This document shows, piece by piece, positions 21,667 through 30,291 of a stretch of 35,721 nucleotides of DNA (within the stretch, counting starts at the first letter, position 1; each line of letters starts with the position of its first letter). The notes beneath the pieces were generated by a model that worked only from the letters and a program-made list of their open reading frames with translations, did no database searches and was not told where the DNA came from. Made by a program: the position numbers and the translations under genes. The stretch is from DATHVI01 sp035461385 (GTDB lineage Bacteria > Actinomycetota > Thermoleophilia > Solirubrobacterales > 70-9). The stretch is from NCBI GenBank assembly GCA_035461385.1, contig DATHVI010000203.1, positions 1-35,721 of the forward strand, written 5' to 3'.

Positions 21667-22293
21667 ATGGGCGAGAACGGACTGATCGAGGTGCGCGATC
21701 TCCGCCCCGAGGAGGTCGCTGACGCAGTCGCCGTGCTCGCGCGGGGGATGCGCGACAACCCGCTTCACGTCGCGGCCTACGGAGAGGATTCCGAGCGCAG
21801 GTTGCGCTGCCACGCACGCCTGATGCGAAGCCTGTTCCGCGTCTTCACCGCTCAGCAGCCGATTTGCGCGGTTCGGGACGGCACGCTCGTCGGCGTGACC
21901 GGCGTGGCGCCGGCGGGGACCTGCCAGCCGACTGCGACGCAGCGCCTTCGCCTGCTCCCCGGACTGCTCGCCCTCGGCCCGCGGACCGCGGCGCGGGTGG
22001 GAAGCTGGATCTCCAGCTGGGCGCGGCGCGACGACTCGGAGGACGCGCACGTCCATCTCGGCCCGCTCGCCGTCGACGCGCATCTGCAAGGCCAGGGGAT
22101 CGGCTCGCTGATCATGCGGGAGCACTGCCGCCGGCTCGACGGCGCTCGCGAGGTCGGCTATCTCGAGACGGACAAGGCCGAGAACGTCCGCTTCTACGAA
22201 CGCTTCGGCTTCGAAGTGGTCGGCGAGGAGCGCGTGATCGGCGTTCCGAACTGGTTCATGCGCCGCGAGCCCCGCTCCGACACCGGCCCGTAG
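21667..22293 (+). CDS. GNAT-family N-acetyltransferase
   Basis: This 208-aa protein begins IEVRDLRPEEVADAVAVLARGM, the first strand and helix of the GNAT fold. Motif A is HLGPLAVDAHLQGQGIGSLIM, whose QGQGIG loop binds the pyrophosphate of acetyl-CoA. Motif B is YLETDKAENVRFYERFGFEVVGE. The substrate is unknown, since the middle (ARLMRSLFRVFTAQQPICAV) is the variable acceptor region. The start is fixed by the TACGCT box 7 nt upstream. It lies 68 nt from the PolX-like gene in the same direction. Confidence 0.9.
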   Translation: MGENGLIEVRDLRPEEVADAVAVLARGMRDNPLHVAAYGEDSERRLRCHARLMRSLFRVFTAQQPICAVRDGTLVGVTGVAPAGTCQPTATQRLRLLPGLLALGPRTAARVGSWISSWARRDDSEDAHVHLGPLAVDAHLQGQGIGSLIMREHCRRLDGAREVGYLETDKAENVRFYERFGFEVVGEERVIGVPNWFMRREPRSDTGP

Positions 22294-22361
22294 CGGCGGG
22301 GGCCGCATGCATCCCAACGTAGGGCCCGCACCTCGGTCGCGCGACAGGGACACTACGGCCG

Positions 22362-23984
22362 GTGGACAACGCGCAGATCGCTGACCGCCTCGACGCCTTC
22401 GCCTCGCTCCTGGAGCTGGTCGACGCGAACCCCTACACAACCCGCGCCTACCATCGCGCCGCCGAGGCCATCCGGGGCGCTGCGCTCCCGGTCGCCGACC
22501 TCGTGAGGTCGGGGCGCGCTCGGGAGCTGCGCGGGATCGGTCCCGGGATCGAGCGGCGACTCCGTGAGCTCGTCGAGACAGGCGCGATCGCCGAGCTGGA
22601 GGAGCTCGAGCGCGAGCTGGCGCCGGATCTCGTCGGCCTCGCTCGCTACCTCGGGCTCGGAGCCAGGCGCTCGGTCGAGCTCGCACGGGCGCTCGAGGTT
22701 CGCACCGCCGACGAGTTGCGCGAAGCGGCGGCCGCCGGGCGACTGCGGACCGTGCCGGGGATCGGCCCGAAGACGGAGGCGCGGATCCTCGCGGCGCTCG
22801 CACGCGAGGGGGAGGCGCGCCCCCAGCGCGGGCTCCTGCTGAACCGGGCCCGGGAGCTGGTCGGAGGCATCGCGTCCGCCCTCGACGGCGAGGTTGCCGG
22901 CGACGTGCGGCGCTGGCGCGACTCCTGCAAGCTGCTGTCGGTGGTGTGCGCCGCGCAGGACCCGCTCCGGGCGCTCGCGCGCTTCGCCGAGCTCCCCCAG
23001 GTCGTCGCGCTGGTGGAGCAGGATGAGCGGCGTGCGGTGGGGGTGACGATCGAGGGCGTTCCGGTCGAGCTGGTGGTCGCCGGCCCGGAGAGGTACGGAA
23101 CCGCGCTCGTGCGCGCGACGGGCTCGAGCGCCTACGTCGCGGCGCTCGAGCCGCTGCCGGAGGCCTCCGACGAGGAGGGCGTCTACCGCGCCCTCGAGCT
23201 GCCGTGGTGCCCGCCCGAGCTGCGCGAGGAGCCGTTCCGCGGGGAGCCGCCGGCGCTCCTCGAGCTGGAGGACATCCGCGGCGACCTCCATTGCCACACA
23301 ACCGCTTCGGACGGGAGGGCGAGCGTCGAGGAGATGGCCAGCGCCGGCCGCGACCGCGGCTACGACTACCTCGCGATCTGCGACCACACGCCGGCCGTCG
23401 GCGCCGTCCGCGGGCTGACCCCTGACGACGTGCGCCGCCAGGCCGAGGAGATCGCGGCCGCGAACGAGCTCCTGGCGCCGTTTCGCGTCCTGCGCGGGAT
23501 CGAGTGCGACATCCTCCCGGACGGGCGGCTCGACCTGCCCGACGAGGTGCTGGCGGAGCTCGAGTGGGTGCAGGCGAGCGTGCACGGCGGGCAGCGGATG
23601 CCGCGGCGGGAGCTGACGAGGCGCGTCGAGGAGGCGATTCGCAACCCCTACGTCCGCTGCCTCAGCCATCCCAAGGGCCGATACATCAACCGGCGGCCCG
23701 AGAATGCCCTCGACCTCGAGCGCATCTTCGAGGTCGCGCTGGAGGAAGGGGTGGCGGTCGAGGTCAACGGCCTCCCCGACCGTCTCGACCTCAGCGGCGA
23801 GCATGTCCGCGAGGCGCTGGAAGCCGGCGTCGAGATCGTCTGCTCGACCGACGCGCATTCGGTGCGCGGGCTCGAGAACATGACCTTCGCCGTCGCGACA
23901 GCGCGCCGCGGGTGGGCGACGGCGGCCCAGGTCCTCAACACCCTCCCGCTACGGTCGATCCTCAACCGCGGCCGAGCGGACTGA
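22362..23984 (+). CDS. PolX-like protein: helix-hairpin-helix, degenerate polymerase palm, intact PHP nuclease
   Basis: This 540-aa protein has bacterial PolX architecture. Two helix-hairpin-helix elements (LRGIGPGIERRL at 56-67 and TVPGIGPKTEARIL at 130-143) bind DNA. The palm normally has GSxRR followed by two catalytic Asp in a DxD. Here residues 180-195 read GDVRRWRDSCKLLSVV, with L191 and S193 at the Asp positions. The third Asp is E236 (VPVELVV). Polymerase activity is therefore probably lost. The PHP domain is complete: H310, H312, D317, H342, E381, H408, H436, D497 and H499, so 3'-5' exonuclease or phosphatase activity is likely. The start is GTG 22362, and its promoter is unclear. 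It is slightly short for PolX (about 570 aa). Confidence 0.88.
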   Translation: MDNAQIADRLDAFASLLELVDANPYTTRAYHRAAEAIRGAALPVADLVRSGRARELRGIGPGIERRLRELVETGAIAELEELERELAPDLVGLARYLGLGARRSVELARALEVRTADELREAAAAGRLRTVPGIGPKTEARILAALAREGEARPQRGLLLNRARELVGGIASALDGEVAGDVRRWRDSCKLLSVVCAAQDPLRALARFAELPQVVALVEQDERRAVGVTIEGVPVELVVAGPERYGTALVRATGSSAYVAALEPLPEASDEEGVYRALELPWCPPELREEPFRGEPPALLELEDIRGDLHCHTTASDGRASVEEMASAGRDRGYDYLAICDHTPAVGAVRGLTPDDVRRQAEEIAAANELLAPFRVLRGIECDILPDGRLDLPDEVLAELEWVQASVHGGQRMPRRELTRRVEEAIRNPYVRCLSHPKGRYINRRPENALDLERIFEVALEEGVAVEVNGLPDRLDLSGEHVREALEAGVEIVCSTDAHSVRGLENMTFAVATARRGWATAAQVLNTLPLRSILNRGRAD

Positions 23985-24010
23985 GCGCCCTAAGCACGAG
24001 GCCCGAGGGT

Positions 24011-25203
24011 TTAGAGCTCAGCAACCGGGATCGTGCCGGCGTCGCGGACCACCTTCTCGCCCGCGCCCTCGACCTCGCTCAGCGGGACGTAGTCGATCCC
24101 GTCCGGATCGATCCCGGTGGCGGACGCGTCGCCGGGCTCGAGGCGTTCGATCAGCTCCTTCGAGGCGAGGATCGCGCCCGAGCTCGCGCATGCCTCGATC
24201 CGCGCCGCCTCGTTCATCGGGTCGCCGAGGGCGGTCACCTCGAGTCGCCCGCTCGTGGCCACCTGACCGCCCATCAGGTTTGCGCCCCAGTGCAGGGCGA
24301 CGTTGACCTCGACGGATGGCCCACTGGGACCAAGCTCCGCGGCGCCGTCGCGGATCGCGCGCGCAGCCTCGATCGCTGCTCTTGCGGCCGCCGACTCCGA
24401 CCCGCCGAAGTCCAAGACGAGAAACAGCGCCGAGCCCCCGTCGCCGGCGTGCTTACCGACGATTCCGCTGCGCGCGATCACGGCGGAGTCGATCAGGTCG
24501 GTCAGGCCGCCGATCAGCGCGAAGTAGCCGCGCGAGGAGAGGCGGCGGGACAACGTCCCCGAGGCTTCCAGATCGGCGAACAGGATCGAGGCCGGGCGCC
24601 GAGCCGGCTCGCGAACGTGATCCATCCGCTCGTAGAGCCCCCGGTCTCCGCGGCCGAGGCGCGCCAGCAGGCTGTCGGGAAGCGCGGCTCGGCTGAGGCG
24701 AACGACGGCGAGGAAGCTGCCGTCGTCGTCGTTGAGGCGCAGATCCAGGAAGGTGACGTCGCCGAGCACCGTCCGCCGCAGCAGCAGCTCGTGGGGGAAC
24801 TCGTAACTCGAGCTCCAGGCCCGCGGCGGATCGGCGACCGGCTCGGCTCGGGCCGCCGGCTCGGTCAGCGCCCCGAAGACCTCGTCGAAGCGCGGCTCGC
24901 CCGGCGAGAGGTAGTGGCGCATGATCGGGGCGTTGAGCCGCCACCAGTTGCGACTGCTGGCCTCCGAGATCCCCCACACGTCGGCATCCTCGAGGTTGCG
25001 GACGACGAGCGACTTGCCGTAGAAGCGGCCGACGTCCCCGGCGGGACGCCGACGACCCGGGCCTCCTCGCTGGATCTGTAGACGATCCTCCAGTCCGCGT
25101 CGAGGATCTCCCCCGAGACCCCGGCACTCTCCATCGCGAGCGCGATCTCACGCAGCTGGGGATGCTCGGGGAGCGGGGCCGCGGAGCCCTGCTCGTCCTG
25201 CAT
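24011..25203 (-). pseudogene. Class III adenylate/guanylate cyclase, frameshifted
   Basis: Two minus-strand frames together make one protein of about 397 aa. The first, from ATG 25203, reads MQDEQGSAAPLPEHP...GVSGEILDADWRIVYRSSEEARVVGVPPG. The second continues DVGRFYGKSLVVRNLEDADVWGISEASSRNWW. They join if one G is added to the run of four (CCCC on the plus strand, 25036-25039). The N-terminal part looks like a PAS-like sensor. The C-terminal catalytic domain has the metal sites FADLEASG and HAGDGGSALF, and the GDPMNEAAR block with the transition-state Asn and Arg, so the domain itself is intact. It is either a sequencing error, a recent mutation or, less likely, programmed shifting. It converges with the PolX-like gene. 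Confidence 0.8.
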
Positions 25204-25501
25204 CGGTCGAGCGCATCCGCAGCTGCGATCAGTGGGCAACTCGGAGCGTCCGAGGCGCGATCACTCGGGGGCGACGAGCGACAGCTTCGGTGTGGATCGG
25301 AGCGTTCGGGTCGGACCGTGCCCGAGCGTCTGCACGTCATCGAGCATCGGGGGCGTGCGTGGGAGGTGGCGACTTGGTGGCGGTATTCGCCACTGACTCG
25401 CGAGGCCGACCAGAGACCGAGATGAAGGTCAACACGACCGCTGTCGCAGGGTGAGCTCCCGCTTCGCATCGGTGAACGGCGCCCCGGGGCGCTCGCGACG
25501 G
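25204..25501. other. 298-bp gap between the mce operon end and the cyclase
   Basis: A short open frame on the plus strand from 25162 resembles nothing known. A 14-bp palindrome GCGCCCCGGGGCGC (25479-25492) lies 9 nt past the last mce stop and may be a weak terminator. A 6-bp hairpin, GTGGCG/CGCCAC, lies at 25377-25393. No promoter for the cyclase is clear. Confidence 0.4.
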
Positions 25502-27124
25502 CTACGGGTCGTCGAAGATCTGCGGGGCGCGGCCGTCGCCGAATCCGCCGAACGGGCCGTCCGACCAGATGCCGCCCTCGACCCAGCAGGGGGCGAAGTA
25601 CCCGCTCGCCGGCTGGCCGGCGTTGACGCCGGACCGGGTCCGGGAGCCCCAGATCTCGATCTCGTCCTCGGTCTCCGGGCGCGGGCTGTCGGGCCAACCC
25701 TGCGCGGAGGCGCCGGGGGTGAAGTTGGTGTTCTTGCAGTCGAACTGGCCGAAGATCCCGCGCTCGGCGGCGAGCGGGCTGTTCAGCGCGCCCGGTGCCT
25801 TGTAGGTGTTGCCGCGGTTGGTGGGCAGCCGGCTGGGGTGGATCGCGAGGGCCTCGGAGCTCAGGTAGCTGAGCTGGCGCAGGTAATGGCGCGGCGCCGG
25901 ATCGCCGGGCCGCGCCTCCATCGCCCCGGAGAGCCCGGCGCCCGGGACGACGAGGAAGTCGGCGACCGTCTCCTTCTGCAGCTCGAGGTAGCGGATCACC
26001 GGGTTGAGGCTGGCGAGGAACGGGTCGAGCTCGTCGAACAGCGGCGCGAGGCCCTCGAGCGTCTCCCGCATCGCCGGCAGGCCGCGCTCGGAGGCGCGCT
26101 GGAGCTGGTCGAGACGGGGGAAGAAGGCGCGCAGATGCGGCGCAAGCTCACGCACCGAGCGCAGCGTCGGGCTCAACTCGCGGGCGATCGGGATCAGCTC
26201 GCGCATCAGCGGGCGGGCGTCGGCCTGGAATGTGTCGAGCCGCTCGAAGGTGGCGCGGCTCTCGCGCTGGAAGGTCGGCAGGATCCGGAACGTCTCGGCG
26301 AGCGCCCGCTCCTCGCTCGCGAGCGCGTCGAACGCCTCGTTCGAGGACTCGATCAGCGTCGCGAGCTCGTTCCCGCGAGCGGTCAGGGCGTCGAACACAG
26401 TCCCGGTGTCGCGGACCATGCCCTGAAGCGCCTCGCTCTGGCGGTCGAGGATCTCGACGACCTCGGTGAGGTCGGTGACGAACGGCCCGAAGTTGCCCAT
26501 GCCGTCGTTGAGGTCGAGCCCGCGGCCTTGGATCGCGGTCGCGGCGTTCGCCTGCCAGCGGCGGAACGAGCGCCGCGTGTCGGCGTCGAGGGCGTTGAAG
26601 ATCTCGTCGATCTGGGTCTGCTCGGTCACCTGGCCGATCCCGAGCGTGCCGCCCTCGGGGATCGCCTCGATCGACTCCGCCTCGGCGTCGGAGACCGCGG
26701 TCGCGGCCCCGAGCGCGACCGGCGCCACGTCCTCGCCGTCCGGGCTTCCCGAGGTGAGCTCGACGTAGGTCTCACCGAGCAGGGTCTTCGACCGCAGGAT
26801 CGCCTCGGCGTCGCTCGAGATCGGCGCGAACTTCGGCTCGATCTCGATCACCGCCTCGGTCGTGTCCTTGCCGTTCACCCGCTTGTCCGGTGGCGCCAGC
26901 GCGAGCTCCTTGACCTTGCCGACCGATACGCCGCCGACCCGGACGTCGGACTCGGCCGCGAGCTGGGTCGCCTCGGGGAAGTAGGCCGTGACCCTGTAGC
27001 TCTCGGGCTTGAGCGGGATCGGGCCGCCGAACGCGATCCAGAGGAACAGCGTGATCGCGAAGCACGACAGCGTGAAGCCGGCGGCGATCAGGATGCGTCC
27101 TATCGATGGAGCTTGCTTCTGCAT
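25502..27124 (-). CDS. Mce/MlaD-family protein, sixth of six
   Basis: This 540-aa protein has an N-terminal membrane helix at about 10-32 and an MlaD domain at about 42-130 (YRVTAYFPEATQLAAESDVRVGGVSVGKVKEL, EAILRSKTLLGETYVELTSG). A long helical region follows (about 170-400), with heptad-like LI and EL repeats, as in Mce proteins that form a lipid-conducting tube. The C-terminal part has two Cys (FDCKNTNF, APCWVEGG) and is probably extracellular. TLSC inside the helix is not a lipobox, since the hydrophobic stretch continues past it. It lies 18 nt after the fifth gene, bridged by a 6-codon mini-ORF. It is the last gene of the operon. Confidence 0.92.
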   Translation of the reverse strand: MQKQAPSIGRILIAAGFTLSCFAITLFLWIAFGGPIPLKPESYRVTAYFPEATQLAAESDVRVGGVSVGKVKELALAPPDKRVNGKDTTEAVIEIEPKFAPISSDAEAILRSKTLLGETYVELTSGSPDGEDVAPVALGAATAVSDAEAESIEAIPEGGTLGIGQVTEQTQIDEIFNALDADTRRSFRRWQANAATAIQGRGLDLNDGMGNFGPFVTDLTEVVEILDRQSEALQGMVRDTGTVFDALTARGNELATLIESSNEAFDALASEERALAETFRILPTFQRESRATFERLDTFQADARPLMRELIPIARELSPTLRSVRELAPHLRAFFPRLDQLQRASERGLPAMRETLEGLAPLFDELDPFLASLNPVIRYLELQKETVADFLVVPGAGLSGAMEARPGDPAPRHYLRQLSYLSSEALAIHPSRLPTNRGNTYKAPGALNSPLAAERGIFGQFDCKNTNFTPGASAQGWPDSPRPETEDEIEIWGSRTRSGVNAGQPASGYFAPCWVEGGIWSDGPFGGFGDGRAPQIFDDP

Positions 27125-27125
27125 C

Positions 27126-27146
27126 TCACTCGAGCGGTCGGATCAC
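27126..27146 (-). other. Six-codon mini-ORF bridging the fifth and sixth mce genes
   Basis: GTG at 27146 overlaps the stop of the fifth gene (GTGA). The ORF (MIRPLE) ends with TGA one base before the ATG of the sixth gene. It could pass ribosomes across the gap. It is too short to judge alone. Confidence 0.25.
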
Positions 27147-28519
27147 TGTTCGGGGACCTCGCAGCCGAGGGTGTCGAAGAGGCCGGGGATCGCTGGGCTT
27201 AAGCCGTGAACAACCTGGTTGAGGAGGCCGGTCGCGGCACCGACCTCGTCGGGGAGCGCCCCGCCTTCGGGCGAGTTGATCAGGTTCAGCACCTGGTCAC
27301 AGCCCATCGTCAGGTAGATCCCGCGGAAGTGCCCGTGGGCGTCGCCGGCCGAGTAGACGTTGTTGCCGTTGTTGCTCAGCCAGGCGACCCAGTAGAGGTA
27401 GCCCTCGTCCCGCCCCGGGGTCCCGACCGGCTCGGAGCCGTTCGGGTTGTAGGCGGCCATATTCGCGAGCCGGTTGATCTTCCGGCCGATCGTCGTCAGC
27501 CCCGGTCCGGCGTCGGCGAACCGCGTCGCCGCCCGACGGAGGTCGGGGACGACCGGGCGGGTCGCGCGCACGAACGGACGGATCTCGTTCTCGATCACCG
27601 GCGCCGCCTCGGTCGCGAGCTCGGTCACCGACTCGTTCAGCGCCGGCAGCTTGCGCGCGAACGGGCGCAGGTCGTCGAAGGTCGGGCCGAGCAGCTCGGC
27701 GAACTCGGTGACCTCGGCGAGGGTCTCGCGCGCCTGGCGCAGCGTGCCCGGTAGCAGGCTGACGGCCCGCTCGACGTCCGGGTCGTGGACGGCGATCGCG
27801 CCGAGCGACGACTCCGAGGCCGCGACCAGCTCGGTCAGGTCGCGCTCGGCGTCGCCGACCCGCGTCGTCAGCCGGTTGAGGTTGTGGATCAGCCGCGCCA
27901 GGTTGCCGCGCCGCTGGGCGACGAGCCGGTTGAGGCGGGCGAAGTCGCGGTTGATCGGGCCGATCGAGCCGAGCAGGCGCCCGAGCTCGCGGTCGCGGCC
28001 GTCGAGGCCCTTGCCGGCGCCGACGAGGAGCAGGCGCAGGTAGGCCTGGGTGTCGGCGTCGAGCGCCTCGAGGACCTCGTCGAGGTTGACGTCCGGGGCG
28101 GTGTTCGCGACCGGGATCGTTCCCCCCTCCTCGTATTCGCCCGCCGCCCGGGTGCCCGGGTCGAGCTGGAAGAACATGTCCTTGAGGCCGGTGGTCGGGC
28201 GCATCAGCACCATCGCGTCGCGGTAGATCGGCAGGTACTCGCGGTCGATCGCGAACGTGACCACGCCGACGCCCTCGTCGAGCTCGACGTCCTCGACGTC
28301 GCCGACCTTGACCCCCGCGACCCGGATCGTCTGCCCCTGCCCGGGGACGACCGCCTGGGCGGTCCCGAACTCCGCCTTGAGCTCGAACGGAGGCTCCTGG
28401 AGGATCGGGATCCGCAGGCGCTGCTCGTGGACGACGTAGAGCGCGATCCCGAGACCGAGGACGACGAGGACCGTGAGCGCAACGAAGTCGCGCAGGTGCT
28501 TGGTGATCGCCTCGCGCAT
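27143..28519 (-). CDS. Mce/MlaD-family protein, fifth of six
   Basis: This 458-aa protein, the shortest of the six, has a membrane helix at about 11-30 (DFVALTVLVVLGLGIALYVV). The MlaD domain follows (FELKAEFGTAQAVVPGQGQTIRVAGVKVGDVEDVEL, AMVLMRPTTGLKDMFFQLDPG), then a helical needle region with repeated NLARLIHNLNRL-type turns. The end, YLYWVAWLSNNGNNVYSAGDAHGHFRGIYLTMGCDQV, resembles the ends of the sibling proteins. The fifth position in mycobacterial mce operons is usually a lipoprotein, but here there is no lipobox. ATG 28519 shares a base with the previous stop (TGATG). Confidence 0.92.
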   Translation of the reverse strand: MREAITKHLRDFVALTVLVVLGLGIALYVVHEQRLRIPILQEPPFELKAEFGTAQAVVPGQGQTIRVAGVKVGDVEDVELDEGVGVVTFAIDREYLPIYRDAMVLMRPTTGLKDMFFQLDPGTRAAGEYEEGGTIPVANTAPDVNLDEVLEALDADTQAYLRLLLVGAGKGLDGRDRELGRLLGSIGPINRDFARLNRLVAQRRGNLARLIHNLNRLTTRVGDAERDLTELVAASESSLGAIAVHDPDVERAVSLLPGTLRQARETLAEVTEFAELLGPTFDDLRPFARKLPALNESVTELATEAAPVIENEIRPFVRATRPVVPDLRRAATRFADAGPGLTTIGRKINRLANMAAYNPNGSEPVGTPGRDEGYLYWVAWLSNNGNNVYSAGDAHGHFRGIYLTMGCDQVLNLINSPEGGALPDEVGAATGLLNQVVHGLSPAIPGLFDTLGCEVPEQ

Positions 28520-30291
28520 CAGCGCTCGCCTCCCCCATCCCGATCGCCAGCGCTGATGCCCGCACCGGCGAGATCCGGCGACAGCAACGCCTCGAGCCGG
28601 CGGCGCGCTCGCTGCAGCGCCTCGGGCGGCGCGTCGGCGCCGCCCGCATCGGCGAGCTCGGAGCTGATCTCGACGAGCCGACGGTCGAGCCGCCGCTGCT
28701 CCGGGGTGAGGCCGGAGGTGTCGACGCTCGTCGGCGGCGCGACCTGCTGCTGCTCGAACGGCAGCGAGCCGAGGCCGCCGCCGAGGTCGGGCGGATCCTG
28801 GGTCTCGCACCGGACGTCGGGGCGGAAGTCTGTCTTCGCAGAGTCGCCGATCCGAGGCATCGCTCCGAGGAGCTCGAACTGGGTCAGCCCGACGAGGTCG
28901 TGACCGAGGCCGAGGACGTCGGGCATCTGGATCGTGTTCAGCCCGCCGCTTCCGTGGACCCGCAGGTAGTTGGCGTTCGCGTCGCCGCTGCGGTTCTCGC
29001 CGGCGATCCCCGAGAGCCCGTAGCCGGTGGTCTCGAACACGCGGCCGGTCGGCTCGTGCGGGTACTCGCCGCCGGGGTGGGTCTGCGGGTCGACCGTGTC
29101 GTTCGCCCACCGGATCACGACCTCGTTGAAGCAGCTCGACAGCGCTCGCGACTGGTGCAGGAACCGCTCCGTCTCGCGCGTCAGCCGCGCGAGACGCGGG
29201 ATCGTCGGCCGCAGGTCGCGCGCCAGTCCGCGGAGCTCGCGCTCGGAGACGAGCAGCCGCAGCTGGTCGACGAAAGGCGTCGCCGCGGCGACGGTCTCGG
29301 GCGTCGAACGCACGCCCGGAAGCGCCTCGCGCGCGAACGCGCGCAGCGGCGGGAACGAGGCGTTGAGGGCGTCGTACGCCGGCTCGGATGCCGCGATCAC
29401 CCGCGGCAGCTCCTCGATCGCGGTCGCCAGCGCCGCGTCCTGGCGCGCGAACGAGCCGCTCGAGACGCGGAAGTTGGTGACCAGCTCCGCGAGCGTTCGC
29501 TCGTTCCGCGCCAGCCCCCGGAAGACCCGGCTGAACCCGCGCAGCACGCCGCGCAGGTCGCCGTGCTCGGTGCCGAGCAGCGCCTCGTTGACCTGGGCGG
29601 TGTACTTGAACGCCGGCGGTGACGTCCGGTAGAGCTCGCGGAACCCCTCGGCGCCCCCGTGCTCGACCAGCGCGTTGCCGAACTGGTCGAGGAAGGTCTG
29701 AAGGTCGCGGCGGACGTCGGCCTGGAGGGTCGAGAGGATCTGGTCGAGCTCGACCGAGACCGCCGTCTGGCTGACCGGGAAGGTGAAGCCTTCCTCGGCC
29801 TCGGGCGCGCTCGGCGACCCGGGGCTGAGATCGACGAACAGGTTGCCCTCGAGGAACAGGCGCGGGCGCAGCTTGAGCGTCGCGTCGGTACGCACCGGGC
29901 GCCCGGAGTCGCTGATCCGCATCGTCACCACCGCCGCCTCCTCGGCTTGCGGGCCGCCCTCCGGCGGCCCGCCGCCCGCCTCGGCGGTGAACGCCTCCTC
30001 GGCGGTCGTCAGGTGCTCGACGCCGGTCACCTCGCCGACCTCGATCCCGGCGATCCGCACCGGCGCCCCGGTGCGGATGTTCTGAGCGGTCGTGAACACG
30101 GCCCGGACCTCGTAGCCGTCGCCGAACGGGAGCTGCTTCGTATAGGCGAGGACGGAGCCGATCGCGACGACGACGACGAGCGCGAGGCCGATCGCCCAGC
30201 TCGGGAGCCGGTGATCGCGCCGCGCCCTGCTCGCACCTCGATCGCGCTCCGCCCGAGAACTGCCTCTCCCTTGGACTGGCTCCGCGCTCAT
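28519..30291 (-). CDS. Mce/MlaD-family protein, fourth of six
   Basis: This 590-aa protein has a basic cytoplasmic N-terminus (residues 1-30, many Arg) and a membrane helix at about 31-50. The MlaD domain, about 58-165, is split by an acidic Gly/Pro-rich insertion (AEAGGGPPEGGPQAEEA). A helical region and a C-terminal part containing SSCFNEVVIRWANDT and RCETQDPP follow. It ends with a Pro/Gln-rich then helical tail (TPEQRRLDRRLVEISSEL...). A much longer upstream frame is a shadow of the third gene. ATG 30291 overlaps the previous stop by ATGA and is the natural start. Confidence 0.92.
   Translation of the reverse strand: MSAEPVQGRGSSRAERDRGASRARRDHRLPSWAIGLALVVVVAIGSVLAYTKQLPFGDGYEVRAVFTTAQNIRTGAPVRIAGIEVGEVTGVEHLTTAEEAFTAEAGGGPPEGGPQAEEAAVVTMRISDSGRPVRTDATLKLRPRLFLEGNLFVDLSPGSPSAPEAEEGFTFPVSQTAVSVELDQILSTLQADVRRDLQTFLDQFGNALVEHGGAEGFRELYRTSPPAFKYTAQVNEALLGTEHGDLRGVLRGFSRVFRGLARNERTLAELVTNFRVSSGSFARQDAALATAIEELPRVIAASEPAYDALNASFPPLRAFAREALPGVRSTPETVAAATPFVDQLRLLVSERELRGLARDLRPTIPRLARLTRETERFLHQSRALSSCFNEVVIRWANDTVDPQTHPGGEYPHEPTGRVFETTGYGLSGIAGENRSGDANANYLRVHGSGGLNTIQMPDVLGLGHDLVGLTQFELLGAMPRIGDSAKTDFRPDVRCETQDPPDLGGGLGSLPFEQQQVAPPTSVDTSGLTPEQRRLDRRLVEISSELADAGGADAPPEALQRARRRLEALLSPDLAGAGISAGDRDGGGER

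Noticed and set aside
22354..22359. TACGGC as a leaderless -10 box for the PolX-like gene
   Set aside because: It ends only 2 nt before GTG 22362 and lacks the final T, so the geometry does not match the other starts.
25162..25425. Plus-strand 87-aa frame in the gap after the mce operon
   Set aside because: No recognisable motif, promoter or ribosome site, and part of it lies antisense to the cyclase N-terminus.
27028..27124. TLSC near the N-terminus of the sixth Mce protein as a lipobox
   Set aside because: The residue at -3 is Thr, and the hydrophobic segment continues beyond the Cys, so it is an ordinary membrane helix.
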